From assembly GCA_017542425.1 (NCBI GenBank), contig JAFXXH010000067.1:1-60264 (forward strand): a stretch of DNA of 60,264 nucleotides, in the 5' to 3' direction. The notes beneath the pieces are model-generated. The model was given only the letters and a program-made list of their open reading frames with translations, made no database searches and was not told the DNA's origin. The position numbers were made by a program, and so were the translations under genes. This stretch comes from Oscillospiraceae bacterium. GTDB taxonomy: Bacteria; Bacillota; Clostridia; Oscillospirales; Oscillospiraceae. Shown piece after piece: positions 20,190-30,183 of the stretch; position 1 is the first letter of the stretch, and every line of letters starts with the position of its first letter.

Positions 20190-20457
20190 CCAACGGCAAT
20201 GAGGGGCAGGAGTAGCCCGGTTTCCGACGCACAGAGAGGACGCGGCTGGTGGAAGCGTCCGGGCGGGACCGGGGGAAGGTGGGCCCGGAGCCGCGGGGGT
20301 GAAGCGCAGTAGTCCCCGCCGTCTCACCGGCGTGAACGGTGTTGGAGTGTCCCCCCGTGGAGGGGGGAAATTCAGGTGGTACCGCGGAAAGTTTTGGCAA
20401 CTTCTCGCCCTGAAGCATTTTCATCATGTGGACGAAAAATGCTTCAGGGCGTTTTTC
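20190..20457 (+). ncRNA. T-box riboswitch controlling valS
   Basis: The leader has the hallmarks of a T-box: an AGAGAG segment with GGCTGGTGGAAG in stem I, an AGTAG segment, a CCCCCC stem III, and the antiterminator core AGGTGGTACCGCGG at 20374-20387. A terminator follows: arms CGCCCTGAAGCATTTT and complement at 20406-20421 and 20436-20451, then GTTTTT. Uncharged tRNA binding would favour the antiterminator and let valS be transcribed. The amino acid (valine) is inferred from the gene. I could not place the specifier codon with confidence; the GGTGAAGCGCAGTAG segment is the likely area. Confidence 0.92.
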
Positions 20458-20477
20458 GTCGGAAGGAGAGGTATGTT

Positions 20478-23108
20478 ATGAAAGAACTCCCGAAGGTCTA
20501 CGAGCCCCAGGCCGTAGAGCAAAAGATCTACGCGTTCTGGGAACAAGGCAACTACTTCCACGCGGAGGTGGACCGCAGCAAGAAGAAAAAGCCCTTTTCC
20601 ATCGTCATGCCCCCTCCCAACGTCACCGGCCAGCTCCACATGGGCCACGCCCTGGACTGCACGCTCCAGGACATCCTGACCCGCTACAAGCGGATGCAGG
20701 GCTACAGCGCCCTCTGGATGCCGGGGACGGACCACGCCGGCATCGCCACCCAGATCAAGGTGGAGGAGGAGCTGCGGAAAAACGAGGGTCTGAGCCGCTA
20801 CGACCTGGGCCGGGACAGGTTCCTGGAGCGGGTCTGGGCCTGGAAGGAGAAGTACGGCAGCCGCATCGTCCAGCAGCAAAAGCGCATGGGCGTCTCCTGC
20901 GACTGGGAGCGCTCGCGCTTCACGATGGACGAGGGCTGCTCCCGCGCCGTGCGGGAGACCTTCTGCAAGCTGTATGAAAAGGGCCTGATCTACAAGGGCA
21001 GCCGCATCATCAACTGGTGCCCCCACTGCCTGACCGCCCTGAGCGACGCGGAGGTGGAGTACGCGGACAAGCCCGGCCACCTCTGGTATATCCGTTATCC
21101 CCTGGCCGACGGCAGCGGGGACATCGTCGTGGCCACCACCCGGCCGGAAACCATGCTGGGCGACACCGGCGTGGCCGTGAACCCGGAGGACCCCACACAG
21201 AAGGACAAGATCGGCAAGACCTGCATCCTGCCCCTGGTGGGCCGGGAGATCCCCATCGTCGGGGACGAATACTGCGAGATCGGCTTCGGCACCGGCGCGG
21301 TGAAGATGACCCCCGCCCACGACCCCAACGACTTCGAGGTGGGCCTGCGGCACAAGCTGGAAGTCATCCGCGTCATCGCCGACGACGGGACCATCAACGA
21401 AAACGGCGGGGCCTACGAGGGGCTGGACCGCTATGCCTGCCGCAAACAGATCGTGGCGGACCTGGAGACCCAGGGCTATCTGGTGAAGACGGAGCCCTAC
21501 AGCCACAACGTGGGCACCTGCTACCGCTGCCACAACGACGTGGAGCCGCTGATCTCCGCCCAGTGGTTCGTGAAAATGGCCCCCCTGGCCAAAGAGGCCC
21601 TGCGCGTGGTGAACGACGGGACCATCCGCTTCGTGCCGGAGCGCTTTGCCAAGACCTACACCAACTGGATGGAGAACGTCCACGACTGGTGCATCTCCCG
21701 CCAGCTCTGGTGGGGCCACCAGATCCCCGCCTGGTACTGCGACGACTGCGGCCACATCAACGTGGGCCGGGAAGACCCGACAAAATGCGAAAAATGCGGC
21801 TGCACCCGCCTGACGCGGGAGGAGGACGTGCTGGACACCTGGTTTAGCTCCGCCCTCTGGCCCTTCTCCACCCTGGGCTGGCCGGACAAAACCCCGGCGC
21901 TGGACTACTGGTACCCCACCAGCGTGATGGTGACGGGATACGACATCATCTTCTTCTGGGTGGCCCGGATGATTTTCTCCGGCATGGAGCAGATGCGCGC
22001 CCAGCCCTTCGACACGGTGCTGATCCACGGCCTGGTGCGCGACAGCCAGGGGCGCAAGATGAGCAAATCCCTGGGCAACGGCATCGACCCGCTGGACATG
22101 GTGGAAAAGTACGGCGCGGACGCCCTGCGCTTCAACCTGGTCACCGGCAACAGCCCCGGCAACGACATGCGCTTTTATGAAGAGAAGTGCGAGGCCATGC
22201 GCAACTTCTGCAACAAGATCTGGAACGCCAGCCGCTTCGTGATGATGAACCTGACGGTGACCGACGACTCCCTGCCGGAGCAGCTGGAGCTGGAGGACAA
22301 GTGGATCCTCAGCCGCTTCAACGACACCGTGCGCGCCGTGGGCGAGAACCTGGAGAAGTATGAGCTGGGCGTGGCAGCCGGAAAGATCTATGACTTCATC
22401 TGGGACAACTACTGCGACTGGTATATCGAGCTGACCAAGCCCCGGCTGAATGGGGACGACCCGGCGGCGAAGGAGGCAGCGGAGCGTGTGCTGCTCCATG
22501 TGCTGCACGGCATTCTGCGCTTGCTGCACCCCTTCATGCCCTTCATCACCGAGGAGATCTACCAGGCCCTGCCCCACACCGGCGAGGCCCTGATCGTGGA
22601 GGCCTACCCGGTCTATGACCCGGCCCTGGCCTTCCCCGGCGAGGCGGCGGACTTCGAGCTGGTGATGGAGGCCATCCGCGCCGTCCGCGCCCGGCGGGCG
22701 GAGATGAACGTGCCCCCCAGCCGCAAGAGCCACCTGATCATCGCCACGGACCGCCCGGCGGCCTTTGAGCTGGGCCAGGCCTATATCCGCAAGCTGGCCT
22801 ATGCCGAGGCCGTCAGCGTCCGCACCGAGGCCCCGGAGGACACCGGGGGCATGGTCAGCGTGGTCACCGGCAACGCCCGGATGTTCATGCCCATGGCGGA
22901 CCTGGTGGACCTGGAGGCCGAGCGCGCCCGGCTGGGGAAGGCCCTGGCCAACGCCGAAAAGGGGCTCCAGGCCCAGCACGCCAAGCTGGCCAACCCCAAC
23001 TTCGTCTCCCGCGCCCCGGAAAAGGTGGTCAACGCGGAGCGGGAAAAGCAGGCCAATCTGGAAGCCCTCATCGCCAACCTGAAAGAGAGCCTGGCCCGTC
23101 TGGGCTGA
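20478..23108 (+). CDS. valS: Valyl-tRNA synthetase
   Basis: An 876-residue class I synthetase charging tRNA-Val. Motifs: [15 protein letters not shown] (HIGH-type) near residue 45 and [10 protein letters not shown] (KMSKS) near residue 525. A CP1 editing domain lies between them, then the anticodon-binding domain and the C-terminal coiled coil from about 805. The ATG at 20478 follows a GGAAGGAGAG ribosome site just after the T-box terminator; upstream codons lie inside the T-box and are not coding. A terminator at 23117 closes the unit. Confidence 0.98.
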   Translation: MKELPKVYEPQAVEQKIYAFWEQGNYFHAEVDRSKKKKPFSIVMPPPNVTGQLHMGHALDCTLQDILTRYKRMQGYSALWMPGTDHAGIATQIKVEEELRKNEGLSRYDLGRDRFLERVWAWKEKYGSRIVQQQKRMGVSCDWERSRFTMDEGCSRAVRETFCKLYEKGLIYKGSRIINWCPHCLTALSDAEVEYADKPGHLWYIRYPLADGSGDIVVATTRPETMLGDTGVAVNPEDPTQKDKIGKTCILPLVGREIPIVGDEYCEIGFGTGAVKMTPAHDPNDFEVGLRHKLEVIRVIADDGTINENGGAYEGLDRYACRKQIVADLETQGYLVKTEPYSHNVGTCYRCHNDVEPLISAQWFVKMAPLAKEALRVVNDGTIRFVPERFAKTYTNWMENVHDWCISRQLWWGHQIPAWYCDDCGHINVGREDPTKCEKCGCTRLTREEDVLDTWFSSALWPFSTLGWPDKTPALDYWYPTSVMVTGYDIIFFWVARMIFSGMEQMRAQPFDTVLIHGLVRDSQGRKMSKSLGNGIDPLDMVEKYGADALRFNLVTGNSPGNDMRFYEEKCEAMRNFCNKIWNASRFVMMNLTVTDDSLPEQLELEDKWILSRFNDTVRAVGENLEKYELGVAAGKIYDFIWDNYCDWYIELTKPRLNGDDPAAKEAAERVLLHVLHGILRLLHPFMPFITEEIYQALPHTGEALIVEAYPVYDPALAFPGEAADFELVMEAIRAVRARRAEMNVPPSRKSHLIIATDRPAAFELGQAYIRKLAYAEAVSVRTEAPEDTGGMVSVVTGNARMFMPMADLVDLEAERARLGKALANAEKGLQAQHAKLANPNFVSRAPEKVVNAEREKQANLEALIANLKESLARLG

Positions 23109-23116
23109 GCATGGTT

Positions 23117-23162
23117 CCGGCGGAGCGGTTCGGCAAAGCGCCGAATCGTTCCGCCGGTTTTT
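23117..23162 (+). terminator. Terminator after valS
   Basis: An 18-base stem (CCGGCGGAGCGGTTCGGC with one mismatch to its partner) with loop AAAGC is followed by TTTTT. Confidence 0.85.
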
Positions 23163-23224
23163 ATCAATTGTTACGAAAAATCGAGTTTTTCTGCATTATT
23201 TGTCCAATTTGCACGGCGGTGGCC

Positions 23225-23252
23225 TTGATTTTCCAGACTGAATTTATATACT
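23225..23252 (+). promoter_or_regulatory. Promoter of the first transglutaminase-SLH gene
   Basis: TTGATT (23225-23230), a 16-base spacer and TATACT (23247-23252). The sequence GCCTTGATTTT at its start is repeated before the second paralogue (25424), so the promoter may have been duplicated with the gene. Confidence 0.55.
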
Positions 23253-23301
23253 ATAGTCAAACAGACCGCTGAGCGCGGTGAACAAGAAAGGAGCATGAGA
23301 G

Positions 23302-25221
23302 ATGAAACTGAGAACCCTGGCCCTGCTGCTGGCCTTCTGCCTGCTGCTGGGCTCCGTTCCGGCCCTGGCCAACAACAACTGGAACGACAACTGGAACGAG
23401 AACAATGAGCCGGACGCGGAATACCTGGAGGGCGTGGGCTGGGACGCCGCCGTGACCGGGGCGGACGTGGCGGCCATGAACCCCGGCGACGACGACTGGT
23501 TCCGCCGCTCCGCCCTGCCCGCATACGCGGCCAATCTCTACGCCGCGCTGCTGCTGGGCTCTGACACCGGCAGCTACGGCAATCTGCTGATCCGGGACCG
23601 GAACTTCCGCCTGGCCGCCAGCAACAACCCGCCGACGGTGGGCCAGACGGTGGAGGAAGTGGTCGAGACCGCCTACGCCGACCCCGCCTTTTACGGGGAG
23701 GCGCTCATCGCCCCGCCGGTGACGGTGGAGGCCCTGCTGTCGGAGCAGAACACCCAGATCGACCCCGGCATTGCGGACAAGTCCATCCGCTACGGCAACC
23801 TGGTCCTGGGCGACCTGGTCCGCACCAGCAGCTTCAACGGCATCCTGGTATGCAAGGTGACCAAGTCCGACAACCCCAACTATGAGACGGACGTGGCCGA
23901 AGCCCGGGAGCGCATCCTGGAGAGCTATCACGCCTTTGACCGGGACCACCCGGAGGTCTTCTGGCTCAGCGGCAAGGCCAAGCTGCGCACCGTCACCGTC
24001 AGCGCCAAGGTGGGCGGCAAGACGGTAAAGACCTCCTACCTCTTCTTCGTCCTGGCGGACAACGCGGGCTTCTCCCTCCGCTCCGAGGACTACGCCAGCG
24101 GCGCGCGCATCGCCGACGCGGCCAAAGTCCGGGATCAGGCGGCGGCGGAGATCCTGGCCGATCTGAAGGACAAGGACACCCTGGAGCAGATCAAAGCCCT
24201 CAACACCTGGCTCACCATCCACAACGAGTACAACACCACCCCCGACCTGAGCACCATCGGCTATGCCCCCCACCGCTGCCTCAGCGCTCTGACGGGCAGC
24301 GTCGGGGAAAACGGCCCGGTCTGCGACGGCTACTCCCGGGCCTTCAAGCTGCTCTGCGACCGGCTGGGCATCCCCTGCCTGCTGGAAAACGGCTTTGCCC
24401 GCAGCAGCGCCGAACACGAGGGTGAATACCACATGTGGAACGCCGTGAAAATGCCGGACGGCAACTGGTACGGCGTGGACGTGACCTGGGACGACCCCAA
24501 GGTCCCCGGCGTCAGCGGAGCCGTCAGCGGGAAGGAGAACGAGGACTTCCTGCTGGTGGGCAACGAGACCGAGATCCACGGCCTGCGCTTTGAGGTCTCC
24601 CACAAGCCCAACAACCAGCTCACCGGCACCCTGGCCCTGGACGGCACCTACCTGAGCCCCAGCGCCTACGCCGGAGCCGTGGCCCTGCCCTTCTCCGACG
24701 TGAGCGCCACGGACTGGTTCTATCCCTATGTGGAGTTCATCTATGAGGCGGGCATCATGAACGGCACCGGGGACGGCGCGTTCTCCCCCAGGGCCACCAC
24801 CACCCGCGCCCAGTTGGTGACCATGCTCTACCGGCTGGAGGGTTCCCCCGAAGTGTCCGACGCCGCCGCCTTTGACGACGTGCCCGCGGACGCCTGGTAC
24901 GCCGCCCCCGTGGCCTGGGCCAACGCCAAGGGCATCGTCACCGGCTACGGCGACGGCAGCTTCGGCCCCGGCAACGCTCTGACGCGGGAGCAGCTGGCCC
25001 TGATGCTCTGGCGCTACGCCGAAAAGCCGGAGGGCGCAGGCGAGCTGCGTTCGTTTGCCGACGCGGACAAGGTGGACGCCTGGGCCGCGGACGCCCTGCG
25101 CTGGTGCGTGGGCAAGGGCGTCATCACCGGCAAGGGCGGCGGCGTCCTGGACCCCCTGGGCGTGGCCACCCGTGCGGAGATCGCCACCATGCTCATGCGC
25201 TTCATGCAGCTGGAGGGCTGA
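23302..25221 (+). CDS. Secreted transglutaminase-like protein with three SLH domains (copy 1)
   Basis: A 639-residue exported protein. It has a signal peptide (LRTLALLLAFCLLLGSVPALA), an Asn-rich linker and a region of unknown fold. A transglutaminase-like core follows, with a Cys341 (GPVCDGYSRAFKLLCD), His377 (YHMWNAVKMPDG), Asp393 (DVTWDDP) triad. Three S-layer homology domains span about 460-639 and would anchor it to secondary wall polymer. It could be a protease, deamidase or crosslinker of cell-wall proteins; the substrate is unknown. Its strongest relative here is the next gene. Confidence 0.88.
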   Translation: MKLRTLALLLAFCLLLGSVPALANNNWNDNWNENNEPDAEYLEGVGWDAAVTGADVAAMNPGDDDWFRRSALPAYAANLYAALLLGSDTGSYGNLLIRDRNFRLAASNNPPTVGQTVEEVVETAYADPAFYGEALIAPPVTVEALLSEQNTQIDPGIADKSIRYGNLVLGDLVRTSSFNGILVCKVTKSDNPNYETDVAEARERILESYHAFDRDHPEVFWLSGKAKLRTVTVSAKVGGKTVKTSYLFFVLADNAGFSLRSEDYASGARIADAAKVRDQAAAEILADLKDKDTLEQIKALNTWLTIHNEYNTTPDLSTIGYAPHRCLSALTGSVGENGPVCDGYSRAFKLLCDRLGIPCLLENGFARSSAEHEGEYHMWNAVKMPDGNWYGVDVTWDDPKVPGVSGAVSGKENEDFLLVGNETEIHGLRFEVSHKPNNQLTGTLALDGTYLSPSAYAGAVALPFSDVSATDWFYPYVEFIYEAGIMNGTGDGAFSPRATTTRAQLVTMLYRLEGSPEVSDAAAFDDVPADAWYAAPVAWANAKGIVTGYGDGSFGPGNALTREQLALMLWRYAEKPEGAGELRSFADADKVDAWAADALRWCVGKGVITGKGGGVLDPLGVATRAEIATMLMRFMQLEG

Positions 25222-25264
25222 GCGGCGCGGCACACACCGCGTTCCATCCATACGAATCGAGCAA

Positions 25265-25300
25265 GACGGCTCCGCTTCGCAGCGGAGCCGTCAGTCTTTT
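25265..25300 (+). terminator. Terminator after transglutaminase-SLH copy 1
   Basis: The hairpin has arms GACGGCTCCGCT and AGCGGAGCCGTC, then AGTCTTTT. The 24-base core is identical to the terminator after copy 2 (27613-27644). Confidence 0.85.
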
Positions 25301-25425
25301 CAAAGCGTCCTGCACGCCGCGCCCCTGTCCGGCGCAGCGTGCAGGACTTTGTCTATGGTCTTTCACCGGGGGACACAGCCGCCCGGCTTTTCCCGTCAAA
25401 TTCCCGAAATGATTCGACTCGGGCC

Positions 25426-25453
25426 TTGATTTTTTAGAGACATACTATATAAT
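25426..25453 (+). promoter_or_regulatory. Promoter of the second transglutaminase-SLH gene
   Basis: TTGATT (25426-25431), a 16-base spacer and a perfect TATAAT (25448-25453), about 110 bases before the start. It shares GCCTTGATTTT with the promoter of copy 1. The rest of 25301-25564 holds no gene. Confidence 0.6.
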
Positions 25454-25564
25454 TGGATTATATTTCCAGGTATGAAAAAGGCAGGAAGCCTATGGGCGGG
25501 AAAAGCTGTGGATTCTGCGTGGACAAAACAGAAAAGTGTTTCGAAAGGAGAAAGGAGAAAAGAC

Positions 25565-27580
25565 ATGAAGCAAAAAGCCCTGTCTCTGCTGCTCGCACTG
25601 TGCCTTCTGTACAGCGGCGTCCCCGTCCAGGCCTCCGACAGTCTGAGCGGGGAGCAGATTCCGCAGGTTTCAGGTCTCCCCGACAGTGGCGGGCAGGACG
25701 ATCCGGTGGGGATCGGCTGGTCCGAAGAAGTGCTCCACATGGAGCCGGACGGCGACTTGTCCGGCGAAAGCTGGGTTCAGCACGCCGATCTGCCACCCTA
25801 CGCGATGCATCTGTACAATGCCCTGATGCTGGGCTCGGACCCCTCCGGCCCGAACGAGTATCTGGGGGATGACGCCCTGTACACGCTGGCCGACACGCAT
25901 GCATCCCCGGCACCCGATCAGACCCTGGACAGTGTGGAGGAGTTCCTCTACACCGACCCGCTCTTCCTCAGCGGCCGGACGCAGGAGTTCCCGCTGGCAG
26001 AGGCGGCGCTGCTGGAGGAATCTCACTTCGTGATGGACCCCACCATTTCGGAAAAGTCCATCCGTTTCTCGAATCTGGTGGAAGGCGACACCGTGCGGAC
26101 CAGCGTCTTCAACGGCGTGCTGATCTGCAAGATTCAGAAACTGGGCAACGACAACTTTGACGCAGAGCTCCAGACCGCCCGTGAGTGGATCGTGGAGACC
26201 TATCGCGCCTTCGATCGGGACCACCCGGAGGTCTTCTGGCTGGGCGCGGACGCCAAGGTGCGCGTCGTGACGGTGACCCTGAGAAAGGGGGAGGAGGTGA
26301 AGCAGAGTGCCTATCTCTTCCTCGTGCTGGCGGACGAGAAAGGCTTCACCCTGCGTGCCCCGGATTACAACAGCGCCGAGAAAATCGCTGCGGACGTGAA
26401 AGAGCGCGACAGACTCGTCGCCGAGATCCTGGCCACGATCACGGAGACGGAACCCTACGCCCAGGTCCGTGCGCTGAACGCCTGGCTGACGCGGCACAAC
26501 GAGTACAACACGACCCCGGATCTGAACACCATCGGCCTCGCGCCGCACCGCTGCCTGGCGGCGCTGCGCGGCAGCGTTGGCAACAACGGCCCGGTCTGCG
26601 GCGGCTACTCCCGCGCCTTCAAACTGCTGTGCGACCGCTTGGGCATTCCCTGTCTGCTGGAGGAGGGCTTCGCCCGCAGCAGCGCCACCCACGCGGGCGA
26701 ACACCACATTTGGGCCACGGTCCAGATGCCCAACGGCAAGTGGTACGGCATGGACGTGACCTGGAACGACCCGCCGGTGCTCGGCGTCAAAGGTGCGCGC
26801 AGCGGACATGAGAGTGAGAAGTTCCTGCTGGTCGGCAGCAGCACCGAGATCCAGGGCCTCCGCTACGGCGACTCCCACGTCCCGGCCGCCCCGCTCACCG
26901 CCGGCGCCGCCGATGCCGGCATCGTCCTGAGCCAGTCCGCCTACACAGCGGCGGATGTGGTTCCCTCCGCCGCTCCCCCCACGGCGCAGCCCACCATCAC
27001 GATCCCCAGGGGGGATATTCCGCTCGCCGCCCTCCCGATGGAGCTTCCCTTCTTCGACGTGCCGCCCGGCACCTGGTTTTTCGACGCCGTGCGTGCCGTC
27101 TTTGAGGCGGGCATCATGACCGGCACCGGGAACGGCGCGTTCTCCCCCCATACCGCCACCACCCGCGCCCAGCTGGTGACCATGCTCTACCGCATGGCCG
27201 ACTCCCCCGACGTGGAGCCAGGCGACGCTTTCTCCGACGTGCCGCCCGTCGCCTGGTACGCGAAGCCCGTCGCCTGGGCCGTCGGGGAAGGCCTGGTCCT
27301 CGGCTATGCCGACGGCTCCTTCGGTCCCACGGACGCGCTGACGCGCCAGCAGCTTGCCGCCATACTCTGGCGCTATGCGCTCTGCCCGGACAGCGCCGGC
27401 GCGCTGGAGCAGTTCGCGGACGTGGCGGAAGCGGACGGCTCCGCGGTGGACGGCCTGCGCTGGTGCGTGGAGCGCGGCATCGTCACCGGCAGGGGCGAAG
27501 GCCTCCTCGATCCCCGCAGCGGCTGCACCCGCGCCGAAGCCGCCGCCATGCTCAGCCGCTTCCTGAAGCTGGAGGCCTGA
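25565..27580 (+). CDS. Secreted transglutaminase-like protein with three SLH domains (copy 2)
   Basis: A 671-residue paralogue of the preceding gene with the same layout. It has a signal peptide (KALSLLLALCLLYSGVPVQA) and a transglutaminase-like core with Cys345 in GPVCGGYSRAFKLLC, the His in EHHIWATVQMP and Asp in DVTWNDP. A longer Pro/Ala-rich linker leads to three SLH domains. The ATG at 25565 follows an AAAGGAGAAAGGAG ribosome site and starts the signal peptide; upstream in-frame Mets do not. Sequence divergence from copy 1 is highest in the N-terminal third and the linker, so the two may act on different partners. Each copy has its own promoter and terminator. Confidence 0.88.
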   Translation: MKQKALSLLLALCLLYSGVPVQASDSLSGEQIPQVSGLPDSGGQDDPVGIGWSEEVLHMEPDGDLSGESWVQHADLPPYAMHLYNALMLGSDPSGPNEYLGDDALYTLADTHASPAPDQTLDSVEEFLYTDPLFLSGRTQEFPLAEAALLEESHFVMDPTISEKSIRFSNLVEGDTVRTSVFNGVLICKIQKLGNDNFDAELQTAREWIVETYRAFDRDHPEVFWLGADAKVRVVTVTLRKGEEVKQSAYLFLVLADEKGFTLRAPDYNSAEKIAADVKERDRLVAEILATITETEPYAQVRALNAWLTRHNEYNTTPDLNTIGLAPHRCLAALRGSVGNNGPVCGGYSRAFKLLCDRLGIPCLLEEGFARSSATHAGEHHIWATVQMPNGKWYGMDVTWNDPPVLGVKGARSGHESEKFLLVGSSTEIQGLRYGDSHVPAAPLTAGAADAGIVLSQSAYTAADVVPSAAPPTAQPTITIPRGDIPLAALPMELPFFDVPPGTWFFDAVRAVFEAGIMTGTGNGAFSPHTATTRAQLVTMLYRMADSPDVEPGDAFSDVPPVAWYAKPVAWAVGEGLVLGYADGSFGPTDALTRQQLAAILWRYALCPDSAGALEQFADVAEADGSAVDGLRWCVERGIVTGRGEGLLDPRSGCTRAEAAAMLSRFLKLEA

Positions 27581-27612
27581 GCGCAGCGACATACACAATC
27601 GAAACCCATAGC

Positions 27613-27644
27613 AAAACGGCTCCGCTTCGCAGCGGAGCCGTTTT
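27613..27644 (+). terminator. Terminator after transglutaminase-SLH copy 2
   Basis: The hairpin AAAACGGCTCCGCT / AGCGGAGCCGTTTT is flanked by A- and T-runs, so it can work for both strands. On minus it would also terminate the lipoprotein transcript. Confidence 0.85.
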
Positions 27645-27670
27645 GTGGGTATGTGGTTGTTTCGCCGGTC

Positions 27671-28060
27671 TTACTTCTTCTCGAAGACCATCTTCGCGCC
27701 GTCTTCCTCCATGGTGAGGGTGTTGCCGTCCAGCTGGGCGTCCAGGGTCTCGCCGTCAAAGGTGAAGGAGACGGTGTTGCCGCTCACGGTGTAGGTGCCC
27801 TCGCTCTCGTCGCCGTCGGCGATCAGCAGGGCCTTGCCGTCGGCCTGCAGCTCCAGGCGGAACAGGTCCGCGATGTCCACGCCGGCCAGGGCCGCGAAGC
27901 TCTTCAGCGTGTCGTAGTCCAGGGTGGTGTCGCCATAGTCCATGCTCTTGATCCCATAGGTGCCCTCGGGACCGGCGCTGCCGCCGCAGGCGCTCAGCAG
28001 AGCCGCGGCCATGACCAGCACCAGCACCAGACTCAGGATCTTGCTTGCGGTCTTGCTCAT
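27671..28060 (-). CDS. Small lipoprotein of unknown function
   Basis: A 129-residue predicted lipoprotein. It has a short charged start, a hydrophobic stretch and the lipobox LLSACGG. The mature part is acidic, with short beta-strand-like repeats such as GTYTVSGNTVSFTFDGETL. I do not recognise a named family beyond the general type of small clostridial lipoproteins carrying 'EGTY...DG..L' strands. The ATG at 28060 has GGGAGG nine bases upstream. It has its own promoter and shares a bidirectional terminator with the transglutaminase gene. Confidence 0.8.
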   Translation of the reverse strand: MSKTASKILSLVLVLVMAAALLSACGGSAGPEGTYGIKSMDYGDTTLDYDTLKSFAALAGVDIADLFRLELQADGKALLIADGDESEGTYTVSGNTVSFTFDGETLDAQLDGNTLTMEEDGAKMVFEKK

Positions 28061-28137
28061 CGTGATATCCTCCCATTTCCTTCCGATTTTCTGCCGCCCG
28101 GCCACAAATCCGGGCGAGGCAAAATGGATTCCTCTAT

Positions 28138-28166
28138 ACTGTATGCCAGAATGCCCTTTTTGTCAA
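28138..28166 (-). promoter_or_regulatory. Promoter of the small lipoprotein gene
   Basis: On the minus strand there is TTGACA (28161-28166), a 17-base spacer and TACAGT (28138-28143), about 80 bases before the lipoprotein start. Confidence 0.6.
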
Positions 28167-28229
28167 GCCGCAGAAGCGAAATACCGGTCAGCCGAGGGCG
28201 GGCGGGCCGTTTTTTTGCCCGGATGGGGA

Positions 28230-28258
28230 TTGCCAAGGGCGGCAAAAGCGTGTATACT
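28230..28258 (+). promoter_or_regulatory. Promoter of glnS
   Basis: TTGCCA (28230-28235), a 17-base spacer and TATACT (28253-28258). No T-box core is visible in the 40-base leader. Confidence 0.65.
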
Positions 28259-28299
28259 GTGCGGTGATTTATATTTGATATGTACGGAGACTGACCGCT

Positions 28300-29973
28300 A
28301 TGGAAGAGATCACAAGCAGCAACTTCATCCACGACTTCATCCGGGAGGACACCGCCCCCTGCGGACGCTTTGCCGGAATGGCCGTCCACACCCGCTTTCC
28401 GCCGGAGCCCAACGGCTATCTGCACATCGGCCACTGCAAGGCCCTGTGCATCGACTTCGGCACGGCGGAGACCTTCGGCGGCCTTTGCAACCTGCGGATG
28501 GACGACACCAACCCCAGCAAGGAGGACGTGGAGTATGTGGACGCCATCAAGCAGGACATCCACTGGCTGGGCTTTGACTGGGACGAGCGCTTTTACTATG
28601 CCTCCGACTATTTTGAGACCATGTACCGCTGCGCCGAGGAGCTGATCGAAAAGGGCCTGGCCTACGTCTGCGAGCTGAGCCCGGAGCAGACCCGCGCATA
28701 CCGGGGCGACGTGGGCACCCCCGCCCGCTCCCCCTGGCGGGATCGGCCCATTGCCGAGAGCCTGGACCTCTTTCGCCGGATGCGCGCCGGGGAATTCCCC
28801 GAGGGGCGCTACACCCTGCGGGCCAAAATTGACCTGGCCAGCGGCAACTTCAACATGCGCGACCCGGTGATTTACCGGATCAACCACGCCCATCACCACC
28901 GCCAGGGGGACAAGTGGTGCATCTATCCCATGTACGACTTCGCCCACCCCATCGAGGACGCCATGGAGGGCATCACCCACTCCCTCTGCTCCCTGGAGTT
29001 TGAGGACCACCGGCCCCTCTATGACTGGGTGGTGAACCACGTCTCGGTGCCCTGCCGTCCCCGGCAGATCGAGTTCGCCCGGCTGGGCCTGGACCACACG
29101 GTCATGAGCAAGCGGAAGCTGCGCCGTCTGGTGGAGGAGGGCCTGGTCTCCGGCTGGGACGACCCCCGCATGCCCACCCTCTGCGGCCTGCGGCGGCGGG
29201 GCTATACGCCCAAGTCCCTGCGGACCTTCTGCGACAAGATCGGCGTGGCCAAGGTGAACTCCACGGTGGAGTACGCCCTGCTGGAGAGCTGCCTGCGGGA
29301 CGACCTGAACGCCCACGCCCAGCGCCGCATGGCGGTGCTGCGCCCGGTGCGTCTGACGCTGACCAACTACCCCGAAGGGCAGAGTGAGTTTCTGGAAGTG
29401 GAGAACAACCCCAACGACCCGGCGGCGGGCACCCGGCAGCTCAGCTTCTCCCGCACGCTCTATGTGGAGGCCGAGGACTTTCTGGAGACCCCGGTGCCCA
29501 AGTTCAAGCGCCTCTACCCCGGCGGGCCGGAGTGCCGCCTGAAAGGGGCCTATCTGATCCGCTGCACCGGCTGCGTGAAGGACGAGGCCGGGAACGTGAC
29601 GGAGATCCTGGCCGAGTACGACCCGGAAAGCCGGGGCGGCGACCCCGCCGACGGGCGCAAGGTCAAGGGGGCCACCATCCACTGGGTAGACGCGGCCAGC
29701 GCCATAGACGCGGAGGTGCGGCTCTACGGCAGCCTCTTCTCCGAGGCCGATCCGGACAGCTACGGCGACCGCTTCGTGGACTGCATCGACCCCCATTCCC
29801 TGGAGGTCCTGACCGGCTGCAAGCTGGAGGCCTCCCTGGCGGGCGTGGAAGCCCCCGCGGACTTCCAGTTCCTGCGCCTGGGCTATTTCTGCGTGGACAG
29901 CGTGGACTCCAGCCCGGAGCACCCGGTCTTCAACCGCGCCGTGGCGCTGAAGGACAGCTTCAAGGCAAAATAA
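28300..29973 (+). CDS. glnS: Glutaminyl-tRNA synthetase
   Basis: A 557-residue class I synthetase that charges tRNA-Gln directly. Motifs are FPPEPNGYLHIGHCKA (HIGH-type, about residues 33-48) and VMSKRKLRRL (KMSKS-type). The C-terminal beta-barrel anticodon domains are present, and the length matches bacterial GlnRS. Many Firmicutes lack GlnRS and use GatCAB amidation, so its presence marks a lineage that acquired the direct route. Its codon use looks like its neighbours, so any transfer is not recent. A terminator follows at 29983. Confidence 0.97.
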   Translation: MEEITSSNFIHDFIREDTAPCGRFAGMAVHTRFPPEPNGYLHIGHCKALCIDFGTAETFGGLCNLRMDDTNPSKEDVEYVDAIKQDIHWLGFDWDERFYYASDYFETMYRCAEELIEKGLAYVCELSPEQTRAYRGDVGTPARSPWRDRPIAESLDLFRRMRAGEFPEGRYTLRAKIDLASGNFNMRDPVIYRINHAHHHRQGDKWCIYPMYDFAHPIEDAMEGITHSLCSLEFEDHRPLYDWVVNHVSVPCRPRQIEFARLGLDHTVMSKRKLRRLVEEGLVSGWDDPRMPTLCGLRRRGYTPKSLRTFCDKIGVAKVNSTVEYALLESCLRDDLNAHAQRRMAVLRPVRLTLTNYPEGQSEFLEVENNPNDPAAGTRQLSFSRTLYVEAEDFLETPVPKFKRLYPGGPECRLKGAYLIRCTGCVKDEAGNVTEILAEYDPESRGGDPADGRKVKGATIHWVDAASAIDAEVRLYGSLFSEADPDSYGDRFVDCIDPHSLEVLTGCKLEASLAGVEAPADFQFLRLGYFCVDSVDSSPEHPVFNRAVALKDSFKAK

Positions 29974-29982
29974 AAAAGCGCT

Positions 29983-30011
29983 GCCGGGGGGCTGCGTCCC
30001 CCCGGCTTTTT
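29983..30011 (+). terminator. Terminator after glnS
   Basis: GCCGGGGGG / CCCCCCGGC stem with loop CTGCGT, then TTTTT. Confidence 0.85.
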
Positions 30012-30075
30012 GCGGGATGCGGCACGATGTACAGCTTCCCCCGTCGGAGAAGTGAATCTTTTGTCAAACCGCGTC

Positions 30076-30105
30076 TTGACACGACTGCTGGCCATGTGAT
30101 AGATT
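30076..30105 (+). promoter_or_regulatory. Promoter of the nucleobase permease gene
   Basis: TTGACA (30076-30081), an 18-base spacer and TAGATT (30100-30105), about 80 bases before the gene. No PyrR-type attenuator is recognisable in the leader. Confidence 0.5.
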
Positions 30106-30183
30106 TGTTCGGGCACTTTTGGCCCGCAGCAAATAAAAAATGGCGGCGCGGCAGCCGCCGGAGAGAGAAAGGGAGAGCGCAAC

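Noticed and set aside
20376-20477. N-terminal extension of ValS into the T-box
   Set aside because: The codons overlap the antiterminator and terminator, and the protein family starts at the ATG at 20478 after a good ribosome site.
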